Source of the DNA: Pratylenchus scribneri
Lineage: Eukaryota; Nematoda; Chromadorea; Rhabditida; Pratylenchidae
Length of the DNA stretch: 64,000 bases
Assembly (NCBI GenBank): GCA_030063045.1
Contig: JAQSEB010000049.1
Location: 1,674,001-1,738,000 of the forward strand
Direction of reading: 5' to 3'
Position numbers and translations under genes: made by a program. Below the pieces are notes generated by a model. It was given only the letters and a program-made list of their open reading frames with translations. It did not search any database and had not been told where the DNA came from. Positions 50,398-61,297 of this stretch are shown piece after piece (the stretch's first letter is position 1; every line of letters begins with the position of its first letter).

Positions 50398-53300
50398 TCA
50401 AAAACATTTCTGCATTCGCTCAAAGGCCATCAGAATGACGCCGGCATCCAAGCGAAGCTAAAAATTTAATTTAATTTAAAGTTGGATTTATTATCAAATA
50501 ATTATTAAATTTTTTAAATTCATTTAAAAAAAATTCCTAACCAATGCGCGCATCACAGTTCCCTCTGATTTTCTACCAGTAAACACTTTCTCTTCGTACT
50601 TTATCCAATTGTCATATGGCAAAAACAGATGATGTTCGATAAAGTTCAGAATTGTTGGGCGATCCAAGTCTCGATTTTCCGCTTCTTCAGGGTCCACATA
50701 ATCAGGGGGAATAAATTTATTAGGACTTGATGGTTTTGATGGTTTTTTGATTTTAGGTGAAGGGCGGCGATCAGCAGGTTGGCCAATAAAATAACCAGCA
50801 GGGGCGTTGGAAGGTTGCCCCATAAAATAACCATTATCGTTTCTATTCTGGTGTTGTTTTTTCGGCACCAGATACGTCAGCAAAGAGGGCAGCAAGGGCA
50901 TTGTTTTGCTCACAGACACAATTTGATCGAATGCATTTTTGAATATTTTAGCACGGAGAGTAGTTTCCCATTTAAGGTTAATTTTATTGTTAGTTTTTCT
51001 TCCTTCTATCTTTTTTGGAATTTGATCAATCAAATCAGTGTATAATTCCAAAGAGGCATCGTTCAAATTTTTGTATTTGAGATATAATTCCTGTGAAAAT
51101 GAAATATTATTCTTTTCAATTTCTAGTAGAATTAATTAAATTTAAGGCGAAAATGGAAATTGAGTGGATGACTGACTGATTACAATCTTTGGGATTAGAA
51201 AAAAAATAAATTAATTTGAAATTTGATGGAAATTGTCGAATGACCTAAAAACGGTATATAATTAGCCAAAAGTGGAATGTTTTTATTTTTCGGCCATAAC
51301 TTTCTGTTGGAATATTATTTGTAAATAAAAATGGTCATACCTTTTTTAATTTTGCGTTTTAAGCGAAACTAATGGTAGATTAGTGATCAGTAGGGATAGG
51401 AATTGAAGTTAAATAACTTTTTCATGCCGAGCTTTAAATATGCCAATAAATCAAATAAAAAGCATTTTTAACTTGATTTGAGCTCAAAATATTGAACTTT
51501 TTGATCACTTTTTTAACTTTTGATCACTTTTTTGCAATTTATATAACTTTTTAACTTTTATATCACTTTTTCAGACTTTATGTCACTTTTTTCTATCACT
51601 TTTTCAACTTTTTTGGAAATTTTCTGAAAATTCTATCAAAAAATCAAAATTTTTCCTTTGAGGAACTTTTTCGAAAAATTTTTTTCCATTAAACCATTTT
51701 TGCCTAAAATTTTTCTCAATGAACCATTTTTTTATCAAAAATTTTCATCGTTAAATAATTTTGGTCGAAATTTATGGTCTTTTTTTCTTCAAAAAAATTT
51801 TTTTCTGAAAAAAATTGCCATTTTTTCTTGAATTTATGTAACTTTTTTGGCAATTTTCCTCTTTTTATATCACTTTTTTGCGTTTTTATATCACTTTTTT
51901 AACTAACTTTTTTGCGATTTTATATAACTTTTTTTCCTATCCCTAGTGATCAGCTCATCAAGACGCGTCAGTTAGCATCATAAAATTTTATCACTAAAAA
52001 ATTTTGACACTTTTTTCGAGTTTCGACCCAAAAGGGGACCCATTACTCTTTCAATTTTAAAATTTCATGTAACTCACGTCATTGAAGTGGTAGACAAAAA
52101 ATAAGCTTATGATTCGTGTTCTACGTCCAAAATTACCCCTAGGAGGTGTTTTCATCATTTTTGGTAAGGGGGTGAACAAAACGGAAGGGTACCAGAATAT
52201 TTGCAAATGTACAAAATTCAACTTGGATTAAATTTTATAAATTTATCTACCTTGTATTCAGTAGGAGTATAGCCCCTTTCAATTTCAAATTTTTCAGTTT
52301 TCTTTTCCTTTTTCCCTTTCATCACTAAATCAAGCGCACTTTCTTTCATATTCAAAACTTCATCTGCTTCCTTAATTTTCGCATTAATCTTTCCTTCATT
52401 TTCTTCTAATCTTCCCTTTATTTCACTAAAAATTATCATTTTAGTAAATAATTCATATCATTGAAAATTAGAATATATAAGAAAAATATTTTTTACCGAC
52501 AAAATTCTTCTTTTTTACCGACAAAAGAGTTTTCGACTTCTAAACCGGTTTTATACCCTACAAATCTTATACCAATTTGTAGATCTTATCGAGCCGCGTC
52601 GATTGTTATATAATTTGTCATGGTATGGCCAAAATAAAAGAGTTTAAAGCCAAAGACTTGAAAAATGGTTTAATACCATTTAATTTTGACTAACCATAAC
52701 AAATTATATACCATCGATACCTTTTGATGAGATATATAAAATGTTTTAAGGTTTGTAAGGTCTAAAACCTGTATTGATTTGTTAGAAGTCAAAAACCCGT
52801 TTTGTTTGTAAAAAAGCATTTTTGTCCATAAAAAGAGTAATTTTTACGGTAAAAAAAAGTAACCAATATATAATATGCTAATTATTATATTTAATTAAAC
52901 ATTCTCTTTCAATTGGGCTTTTTATTATTTATTTTAATTAATTTTTATAATAATTTTTAATTTCATTCAATAATGTTTACGTGAATTCCTTGTATGTTTG
53001 GCCGTAAATGAGTTCAATTTTCAATTTGTTAATAAATTTAATCATCATATCCCGCAATTCTTCAAATTTCACTTCTTCAATTGAATTTTCTTTTTCTGGC
53101 GATTTTTGGAATTCAATCATTTGAATTCCTTCCAAAACATCAAGAAATGGACCGATATTACTTCGTCCAAATAAATAGTCACTCACCCAATCCTTGATTC
53201 TATTCTGAAATTAATTATGTCATCCTCATTAATTAAATAAGGTTTTTATATTTTATATTTGTCAATGTTAAAATAATTTTTTTTATTTTGTCTTTCTTTT

Positions 53301-54145
53301 TAATTATTAAATAAAATTTCACAAAATTTGACTTTACAATTCCGAGGAAATTAAAAATTTTTGCCTTAGAAAAGAAAAATCTAAAATGCATGTTTTATTC
53401 TTTTATTATTTTAATTAAAATTCGTTGATACAAATTATGTTATTTGATAAATTTTCATTTGATTATCAAAAATTTCTATAGAGAAAATTTACATCCACTT
53501 TCCCTAATCTAATTAATATAGCATGGATTTATTTGCACGAAAAAATGCCAAAATATGCAAAAAATTGCTTAAAATATGCAAATTTTATTAATTTGCTTAA
53601 AAATATGCAAATTTTCGATTTTTATTGCATTTTTGAACGACCTAAAATATGTCAAATATGCATTTGCTTATAAATCCGAGCGCTACTAATTAACTGCCTC
53701 TTAATCTACAATTATTTTAATTTGGGCGCTACTAATTACTGCCCCTTAATCTAATTAAGTCTAATTCAAATTTATAATCTCTTACATCAGCCCGATCAAT
53801 TCTTTCGCCTTTCTCTTTTCTCAAATAATTCACAAAATTTTCCAACGATTGGACAGAATTATCTTTGAAAAATTTGCGATATTTGTCTACTATCGAAAAT
53901 TGTTCTGCCATTTTGTCAAGCAAATTAATTTTCGCAAAAATGTATGCTGCACTAAAGTCCGATTTCAAAGCAATTGATGTATATGGCACTTTTATCGCCT
54001 CCTTTTTGTCCGTTTTTTCCATTTCTTCTTTCATCTTCATGCAATAAATTGAAAAACTTGGTGGGTCATTGGCATTGGCAGTCAATGTTTTTAATTCAAA
54101 TAAAAAAATTACGACGAAAATTTTAAAAATTAATTTTGGATGCAT
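50398..54145 (-). CDS. Secreted protein of the four-gene tandem family, copy 2, 455 aa
   Basis: Five exons: 54145-53786, 53204-52981, 52425-52251, 51090-50542 and 50457-50398, all in one frame with GT-AG introns. Exon 1: signal peptide (LIFKIFVVIFLFELKTLTANA) and a ~95-residue domain with NFVNYLRKE near its end. Exon 2: GRSNIGPFLDVLEGIQ and KFINKLKIELIYGQ, the best conserved region of the family. Exon 3: Glu/Lys-rich helix, RLEENEGKINAKIKEADEVL, ending YTPTEYK. Exon 4: DASLELY, IFKNAFDQIV, a Pro/Gln/Lys-rich insert with two (Y/G)YF(M/I)GQP motifs, then DYVDPEEAENR and a LFLPYDNW block. Exon 5: RLDAGVILMAFERMQKCF. Function unknown. Confidence 0.82.
51391..51945. mobile_element. Non-autonomous hAT-type element, 555 bp, in an intron of copy 2
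   Basis: The ends are inverted TAGGGATAGGAA, flanked by a perfect 8-bp duplication, GTGATCAG, at 51383-51390 and 51946-51953. The interior is made of ATCACTTTTTT, TATATAACTTTTT and AATTTTTCTC-like repeats. No ORF. Confidence 0.88.
52497..52860. repeat. Fold-back element, same family as 7550-7905
   Basis: Inverted arms: TTTTTACCG..., CGACTTCTAAACCGGTTTTA and CTACAAATCTTATACC on the left against GGTTTGTAAGGTCTAAAACC and TTAGAAGTCAAAAACC on the right, with ATCGATACCTTTTGATGAGA inside. It lies between exons 2 and 3 of copy 2. Confidence 0.65.
53517..53685. mobile_element. Tiny hAT-type element, 169 bp, in an intron of copy 2
   Basis: CTAATTAA occurs at 53509-53516 and 53686-53693 around a segment whose ends share GGATTTAT at the same distance in inverse orientation. 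The inside is built from AAATATGCAAA-type repeats. The terminal match is weaker than in the other hAT elements. Confidence 0.55.
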
Positions 54146-55540
54146 GACAAAATGTTGATGAGCTGGATATGAGTTATAAATTTAATCTAAAATTCATAAT
54201 TAGTTTTAATATTTCGTGTTCGCTTCGTTGACTCTGCGTCCGTTTTAAAATTCTGCTGATAAGAAGCTATTTACGATCACACAAACGGGTCGGAAATATC
54301 AGATCCAAAAAGAGAGTAGGATTTTTGGAAGACCCAAAATAATTTATTATTCCTGATTCGGAATTTGTAGAATATCTGTTTGCCGGCTTTCTGATTTTCT
54401 CGAAAGGGATATCCGTACCATGATTTCTAGTGCTGGATCGGTACACTGCAACTCTACAACATCTCAATTTGGCGCAATCGCTTGTAACACTTTAGTGACT
54501 AAACCAATATTGATGATTTTGATGTCAAATAAAACAATGGATTTTTAAGTACAATTCTTCTAATTCCGAAATATAAGTCTTATATGTAACAATAACCAAC
54601 AGAGTAAGCTCTTTAATTTGACATGACACCAAAATCATCATAACGATTTTATCCTTTACTGAGCTACAAGCGACGGAGCTCACAGTGTATAGATATCGCC
54701 CAGCAGCACAGTTGAGAGCGAATACGATATCCGTGCTGGGGTAAATTTAATTTTGGTTGTAAGTAAATTGGTATGGGAGAAAAAAAGGATAGAGAGGAAT
54801 TTGGAGAACCAAAAATTGGAATGGAAGAGTATTTTTATTTTAATTTTCGAAAGTGGGGAGGAAATAGGTATTGAATGAAATTATGGCTAAATTGAAAGAT
54901 TGGGGGTAATTTTGGTAAATTAATATAGAGAATAGGACCAACCCGCCCAAAGGGAAAGTTATGACCAGATTGTGATCATGAGTGCAACGTTTCGAATGAT
55001 CATGGAAAGAGGAGGGGAATACACGGGTGATCTATTTTGGCTTCGAATGATCATGGAAAGAGGAGGGAAATACACGAGTGAACTCTTTCTGTTTCGAATG
55101 ACCAAGGAAAAAGAAGGGCAAAAAATCAGAAGATTTGGAAAGAAGATGCCCTAAAGTTGGGATAGGAGAAAAGTAGGGAAGATGCCGCAAGACTTCTACC
55201 CATTATATGAAAAATGATCACCTATGCTTGTTTCCATTCTAATTCTAACAGAATAGAGGAAAAAAGTGATGCCACTTGTTGATTTTATTTAATAATGAAA
55301 GTTCAAACTAAATTTCATGGAAGTTATACCTTTTTGTGTAATAAAATCGTTGAATGACAGGTTTGCCTCTGAAGCGGATTTACTTAGAAAATGCAGTCTT
55401 TTTATTATTACGATAATGTCTTTATTTCGGAAAAGTCAAATAATTAAAATAATGAGGCGTTTTCCCACATAGATAAAATTAGTGAAATTTTATTAAAAAA
55501 TTATTTTTTTATCTATTATGCCCGATTATGATTTGAATTT
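54146..55540. other. Spacer between copies 2 and 3, with a fold-back and a tandem repeat
   Basis: 54477-54676 is a fold-back (CGCTTGTAACACTTTAGTGA and ATGATTTTGATGTCAAAT, mirrored by ATTTGACATGACACCAAAAT and CTACAAGCGACG). 54985-55105 has three copies of a ~55-bp unit (TTTCGAATGATCATGGAAAG). No gene is supported. Confidence 0.5.
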
Positions 55541-55544
55541 TGAA

Positions 55545-56048
55545 CTAAAATCAGAACAGCCGGAATTAAAATCAGAACAGGTGGAATTAAAATCAGAACA
55601 GGCGGAATTATTAAAATCAGAACAGGCGGAATTATTAAAATCAGAACAGGCGGAATTATTAAAATCAGAACAGGCGGAATTATTAAATCAGAATACAGGC
55701 GGAATTATTAAAATCAGAACAGGCGGAATTAAAATCAGAACAGGCGGAATTATTAAAATCAGAACAGGCGGAATTATTAAAATCAGAACAGGCGGAATTA
55801 TTAAAATCAGAACAGGCGGAATTAAAATCAGAACAGGCGGAATTATTAAAATCAGAACAGGCGGAATTATTAAAATCAGAACAGGCGGAATTATAAATCA
55901 GAACAGGCGGAATTATTAAAATCAGAACAGGCGGAATTATTAAAATCAGAATAGGCGGAATTAAAATCAGAACAGGCGGAATTAAAATCAGAACAGGCGG
56001 AATTATTAAAATCAGAACAGGCGGAATTAAAAATTAAATCAAAATAGA
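55545..56048. repeat. Minisatellite array, same 24-bp unit, downstream of copy 3
   Basis: About 21 copies of GGCGGAATTATTAAAATC plus AGAACA or a 20-bp short form lacking ATTA. It ends about 350 bases after the 3' end of copy 3, the same relative place as the array after copy 2. Confidence 0.93.
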
Positions 56049-56401
56049 CAGAATTATTTTATAAAAACCATTCCCTTTTAAATAAATTTTATATGAATAG
56101 AGACTTGTTATAGAATATTTTAGGGCCTGCATTTTTTATTGGCATTTACACAAATTATATTCATAACATTAAAATTGAATATAATTAACTATTATATGCT
56201 TAAAATATCACCTTTTTTGATAAATTAGTGTAGACAATAACAAAATAAAATTTACAAATTTGAATATATTTGATCATATAATTTTGGAGTTTTTTGTGAG
56301 TATATAATGAATTCCGATGAATATAATTTTCCCAAAAAGCCAGGAATAGGAATAAATATTTTCATAAATTTTTTTCTTTCGACTCTATCTTCATTTTTCA
56401 A

Positions 56402-59400
56402 TCAAAAACATTTTTTCAATCGCTCCAAGGCCATCAAAAGAACCCCAGCATTCAAACGAACCTAAAATTTAAATTTAAAGTAATTTTATCAAATTAAATA
56501 GAAAAACATTCTAATTAAAAAATTATTTTTTTAATAAATTCATAAATAAATATCCCAAACCGTTGCGCGTATCACAGATTGTTCAGTATTATCCTCTCTT
56601 GGTTCAAGCAATTTTGACTCCGAGATTAGCCAGTCAGCAGGTGGCAAGGACAGATTATACTCAATGTAGTCCAAAAATGTTGGCTCATCAAAGTTACGAT
56701 TTGCCGCTTCTTCAGGGTCAACATAGTCGTCGGGCAAAGATTTAGAAGTAGAAGCTTTTTTGACTTTATTTTTAGGTGGAGGACGGGCTGGGCTAGGAGG
56801 AGGTCTCTGAATTGTCCCTTCAAAATTCTCTTGCTGTGGATGAGGGAGTGGTGGTAAAACCATCGAATTTACACCAAACATTGTTTTAGTCAATGGAACA
56901 ATTTGGTCAAATGCATTTTTGAATTTTTTGCCATGGAGAATTGTATTCCATTCAACAATAATTTTATTGTCTCTCGCTCTTTTTTCAATTTTGTTTGGAA
57001 TACTGACAAGCAATTCATTGTACAATTCCAAGGAGGCATCGTTCAAATGTTTGTATTTAAGAAATAAAGCCTGAAAAATGAACATTTATTTCAATTAAAA
57101 TTATAATTTTCGCGTTAAATCAATTTTTCAAATTTAGCAAATTTCGATATCGGTCAGAAGAAAAAGTTTTCCTTTTTGAAAAGTGAAAGAATCCCCCTAT
57201 AGGCTATAGGTCATTAGGATTAGGGTTAGGGTCATTGGGGGTAGGTTACTGATAAGATGGGATAAAAATTATCTCATATATCCCCCAACCCTAACCCTAA
57301 CACCCAAAGTGAAACCCTTCAATTTTACCCCTTTAACGGAAAAAGGGGATTTAAATCCGACAACGACAAGTACTAAAATTTGTTATCATTTTAGATATAC
57401 GAATGAATAAATTAAATAAAGAGTTAATCAATTTGATTAAAAAATTCAAAATATTATAATAAAAAGGCAGAAATAGACCAATCGTCTTTTTTTACCATAA
57501 CATTCTGGCTAATTTCATTTAATCAATCATTTTTATATAAAAATGCGCTATAGAAAGAACTTAGAATAATTTTATAAACATTTTATTAATAAGTTGAAAG
57601 AGTGCATCGAAATAAGTTAAAATTGCAAAATTCAAAGAATCGGGATTTTAATCATTAAAAAATTTTTTGAAAATGTATTAATCAAATTTTAAAAAATATT
57701 ATAAAATATTTTTTTACCTTGTATTCTGCGGGATTGTAGCCGTTGGCATTTTCAAATTCTATTATTTTCTTTTCTTTATTCCCTTTTAATTTCCCAAACA
57801 TATTTTGTTTGTATCCCAAAATTTCATCTACTTCCTTAATTTTCTCATCAATCTTTCTCTGATTTTCTTCTATTCTTCCTTTCATTTCACTAAAAATTTT
57901 TTAATAAAAAAATAAAAAATCTCCTCATTTGGAAAGAAATTCAACGAATTTCATGTTTAAAGGATCAATAATATATACATATAAATATATACATATGTTA
58001 CAGCTAATTCTGGGAATTAGCTAGCTAGCTAAATTCGGGAATTTCGATTTCTAGGAAACGTACAAATTTGAGAGTGGGGTCTTTTGACGAGGCATAATCG
58101 AATTACTATATGAAATCGCTCAATTTCAAACAGCTATGAGCTTTACCTTTAGATTTCTATACCCTAACCCCTACCCCTAATCCCATGCTCCGCACCACTA
58201 ATCCTAGCACCTAACTGCTGGTCTGAAATTGAAATTTCATATAGTAAATCGGCTATGACGAATCGAAAGAGCCTATTCTAGAGTTAGTATAATATCTAGA
58301 AACCGAGATTCACGACATTAGCGAGACAGAACCGTAGCTAATCATGGGAATAGCTAATTCCCAGAATTATCTACTATATATTTATATTAATTAAATTAAA
58401 TATTTACAACTAATAAGTAAGATATAAATATTCAATTGAATTATTTTATGTATTTTTCAATAAATTTTTTTTAAAAATACTCACATGAAATCTTTAAATG
58501 GTTGACCAATGATGATTTCAATTTTCAATTTGTCAATAAATTCATTCATTTTTCTTTTCATTTCCTCAAATTTCAATTTCTCATCTTTGAAATTTTCGAA
58601 AAGCATTTGAAATTGAACTGTTTGGATTCCTTCCAAAACGTCAAAATATTTACCAACATTACTTCGTCCAACCAAAATCAAATTTTTGTCTACCATCTTC
58701 ATGAACTGTTAATTTTTTTCCATTAATTAAAAGACCACTTTAAATTTATTAATTTTTTTTATTGCTATGAAGGAAAATCAATGGTAAAATTAAATTTTTG
58801 AAATTCGAATTATTGCCTTTTTTAAAATAAATTCATTTCAATTTAAACACTTCAATGAAATTAACCTTTTCTAAATTTAAATTTTATAAAAATTGTCCTC
58901 CCCAAAATCAATCGTAAAATTATTTATTTAAATTTTAAATTTTCTAACTTATTTTTAAATATGAATTAATCAGTTTTTATGCTTCCATAATGACTGAGTA
59001 TTAATTTGCAGAAATTTTTTCGTTTCGAAAAATATTATTTTTTGAGGCCATATAACTTAAACATAATCAAATTAGACTTTTTTAGGATTCCCTAAACCCA
59101 TAGCCCTTAATCTCATCCTGCTGCCCTGAACCTAACCCTGAGCCCAAATACCTAGTTATGGCCAAATTATATGGCCTCAAAAATATAATATTTTCGACAC
59201 GAAAAAATTTTGGAAAATTAATTTTTTTCGGCAAAATTAATATTATCTCTTCCATAAATGAAATAATCATCATAATCCTTACTGTATCAAATCTTGACTT
59301 TTTCAGTGTATTGTTATAATTCAAAAATGTTCGCATCGACGAGACAGAAATATCATCGAAAAAATTGGGATATTTCTTTAGCAAAATTTTAACCACATTT

Positions 59401-59615
59401 TCAAGAAAATTAATTTTCTGAGAAATATAACCACTGAATAGCGTTACTGAAACGATTGGTGTATTCGGCACTTTTCTCGGATTCAAATTGTCCAATTTAT
59501 TCATTTCATCCATTTGCTCCATGCAAAAAATTGAAAAATTAGGCAGCGGGTTTTTTGCATTCAGCGTTTTTATTGCGAATAAGAATATTAAGACGAACAA
59601 CAATTTTGGAAGCAT
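56402..59615 (-). CDS. Secreted protein of the four-gene tandem family, copy 3, 431 aa
   Basis: Five exons: 59615-59283, 58705-58485, 57889-57718, 57070-56561 and 56461-56402, in one frame with GT-AG introns. Exon 1: signal peptide (LLFVLIFLFAIKTLNA), then NFSIFCMEQMDEMNKL, close to copy 2 (FSIYCMKMKEEMEK). Exon 2: GRSNVGKYFDVLEGIQ and FIDKLKIEIIIGQPFKDF. Exon 3: RIEENQRKIDEKIKEVDEIL, ending YNPAEYK. Exon 4: DASLELYNELL, KFKNAFDQIV, a Pro-rich insert, DDYVDPEEAANR and a SLPPADWL block. Exon 5: RLNAGVLLMALERLKKCF. The exon borders are in the same phases as in copies 1, 2 and 4. Function unknown. Confidence 0.82.
57190..57320. repeat. Short inverted segment with telomere-like TTAGGG motifs in an intron of copy 3
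   Basis: GGATTAGGGTTAGGGTCATT and, about 70 bases on, the inverted AACCCTAACCCTAACACC. Only two or three motif copies per arm, so it is not a telomere tract. Confidence 0.45.
58003..58378. repeat. Fold-back element in an intron of copy 3
   Basis: Ends AGCTAATTCTGGGAATTAGC and, inverted, TAGCTAATTCCCAGAATTA. Inner arms TTACTATATGAAATCG and TTTCATATAGTAAATCG also mirror each other. No ORF. Confidence 0.6.
59010..59215. repeat. Fold-back element in intron 1 of copy 3
   Basis: AAATTTTTTCGTTTCGAAAA and TTGAGGCCATATAA on the left mirror TTATATGGCCTCAA and TTTTCGACACGAAAAAATTT on the right. It lies 70 bases after the exon 1 donor. Confidence 0.6.
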
Positions 59616-59639
59616 GCTAATCCTTCAATTTATAATCTA

Positions 59640-61290
59640 AAATATTTTTAGGCTAATTAAAATAAAAATAAATATAAACATTTTTAGCCAAAATTTATTG
59701 GGTTCACAAAAATATATAAATAGCATTTTAGAAGTAATAAAATTCGGAACATTCTTTCATGATGCCTAGCGGAGTAGTCTCTAGTCAATTAGAACTTTAT
59801 AAAATTTTTTTATTAATAAGTAGATAGAAACAGTAAAAATGGTCAAATATATACTTATGGTTTTGGTATTTTCATAACATTGACTTTAATTAAATAAGAA
59901 TTATTAATAGAAGAAATACTTAGATTAGGTTCATTATTTTAAGATTTCTAAAGGCAGAAGGGTAATAAAATGAAAAAAGAATTTGGGGAAGGACGAAGGA
60001 TATGAAGAAAATTATCTCTTTTTTAATATTCATTTTGAGAGGAACGGATCAAAAGAGGTAATAGAATAGGCCAAATTAGCTAAATAATATAATAGGAGAT
60101 AGGATAATTTTTCCATCAATATAGAGAAGAGAGGAGGGAGGGGATGAAAGAATCGCGCATAAGGGATAAAGGCTAAAGGAGAGCAGAAAATCCAAAAAAA
60201 ATGAAGGGTGGCAAAATCTTCAAAGAAGGGCAAAATCAATAGATGGGAAAAGAAGGATGGCCAAAATGCGCGCATTATTTGGGGAGAGGAGAAATTGACG
60301 CTGCTTGACCCAACTGTATTATGTTCGATGATTTTATATTGGGTTTGTTTTCCAATACCCAAAATTCGGGCAGTGATTTGGTATTGGACGAAAGTGCAAA
60401 AGGATTTGTATTAATTTGCCGGAAAAAAAGAATTAATCTGCCGTAAACTTTCGCCTTTCGCATCGATAAATAATGATTTTAGGCCATTTAACTTGGTCAA
60501 GTCAAACTCTAAAATTGGAATAAGGGAAACTAGGGATTAGGGAGGCCATTAGAAATGATAATTAATTTAGTTTAGTGCAAAATAGGCTGAATTAATTAGT
60601 GCAAAAAGGCGGAATTAAATAGTGCAAAAAGGCGGAATTAATTAGTGCAAAAAAGACGGATTAATTAGTGCAAAAAAGGCGGAATTAATTTATGCAAAAA
60701 AGGCAGAATTAATTTAGTGCAAATCAGGCAGAATTGATTTTGTGCAAAAAAGGCAGAATTATATTTATTAAGCCAAATGAAATTATATTTAATTCAGATG
60801 AAATTATTGTAAATCAGAACAGACTGAATTATACTAAAAAAATTATAAATGAACAGAGGAATTCAGCTTTTAAATGGTTAAAAAATTTAATCCACTTCTC
60901 ATTAAATGACCAATGGTTCAATTTTACTTACGGAAATTTCAAATGAGAAATAAAAAATGATTTTTAGCAAATTGGACTCTGAAAATCTTCTTTAAATTAA
61001 TGAATACTTCTGATTTGATTGAAGCCCTTTTCTTAATCTCTTTTATAAACCAATCATTTTGTGGATATGGAAAACAATTTTTGAATTTATGGAATTTGAA
61101 TTTTGAATATATTTGGTCACATTAACTTTGGAGGTTGAAATTTTTTACTGAATATATGATTTCCGAAAAAAATTAGAAATTTTCTGACTGAATATACTGA
61201 ATTGTAGTAAAAGTTTGGTGAGTATGTATAATGATTCCGAAATATTACCAAAAATGATTAAAATTTCCAATGTTCTTTCTTTCGAATGAA
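59640..61290. other. Spacer between copies 3 and 4 with decayed minisatellite
   Basis: 60590-60770 holds about eight copies of a related unit, GGCGGAATTAATTAGTGCAA plus AAA, which keeps GGCGGAATTA but has a different second half. 61040-61290 aligns with the downstream flank of copy 2 (50150-50390), for example TTTGGTCACATTAA and GAATATATGATTTC. No gene seen. Confidence 0.55.
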
Positions 61291-61297
61291 TGTTCCA

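Noticed and set aside
57190..57320. Telomere repeats
   Set aside because: Only two or three TTAGGG motifs, in inverted pairs within an intron; more like a small fold-back.
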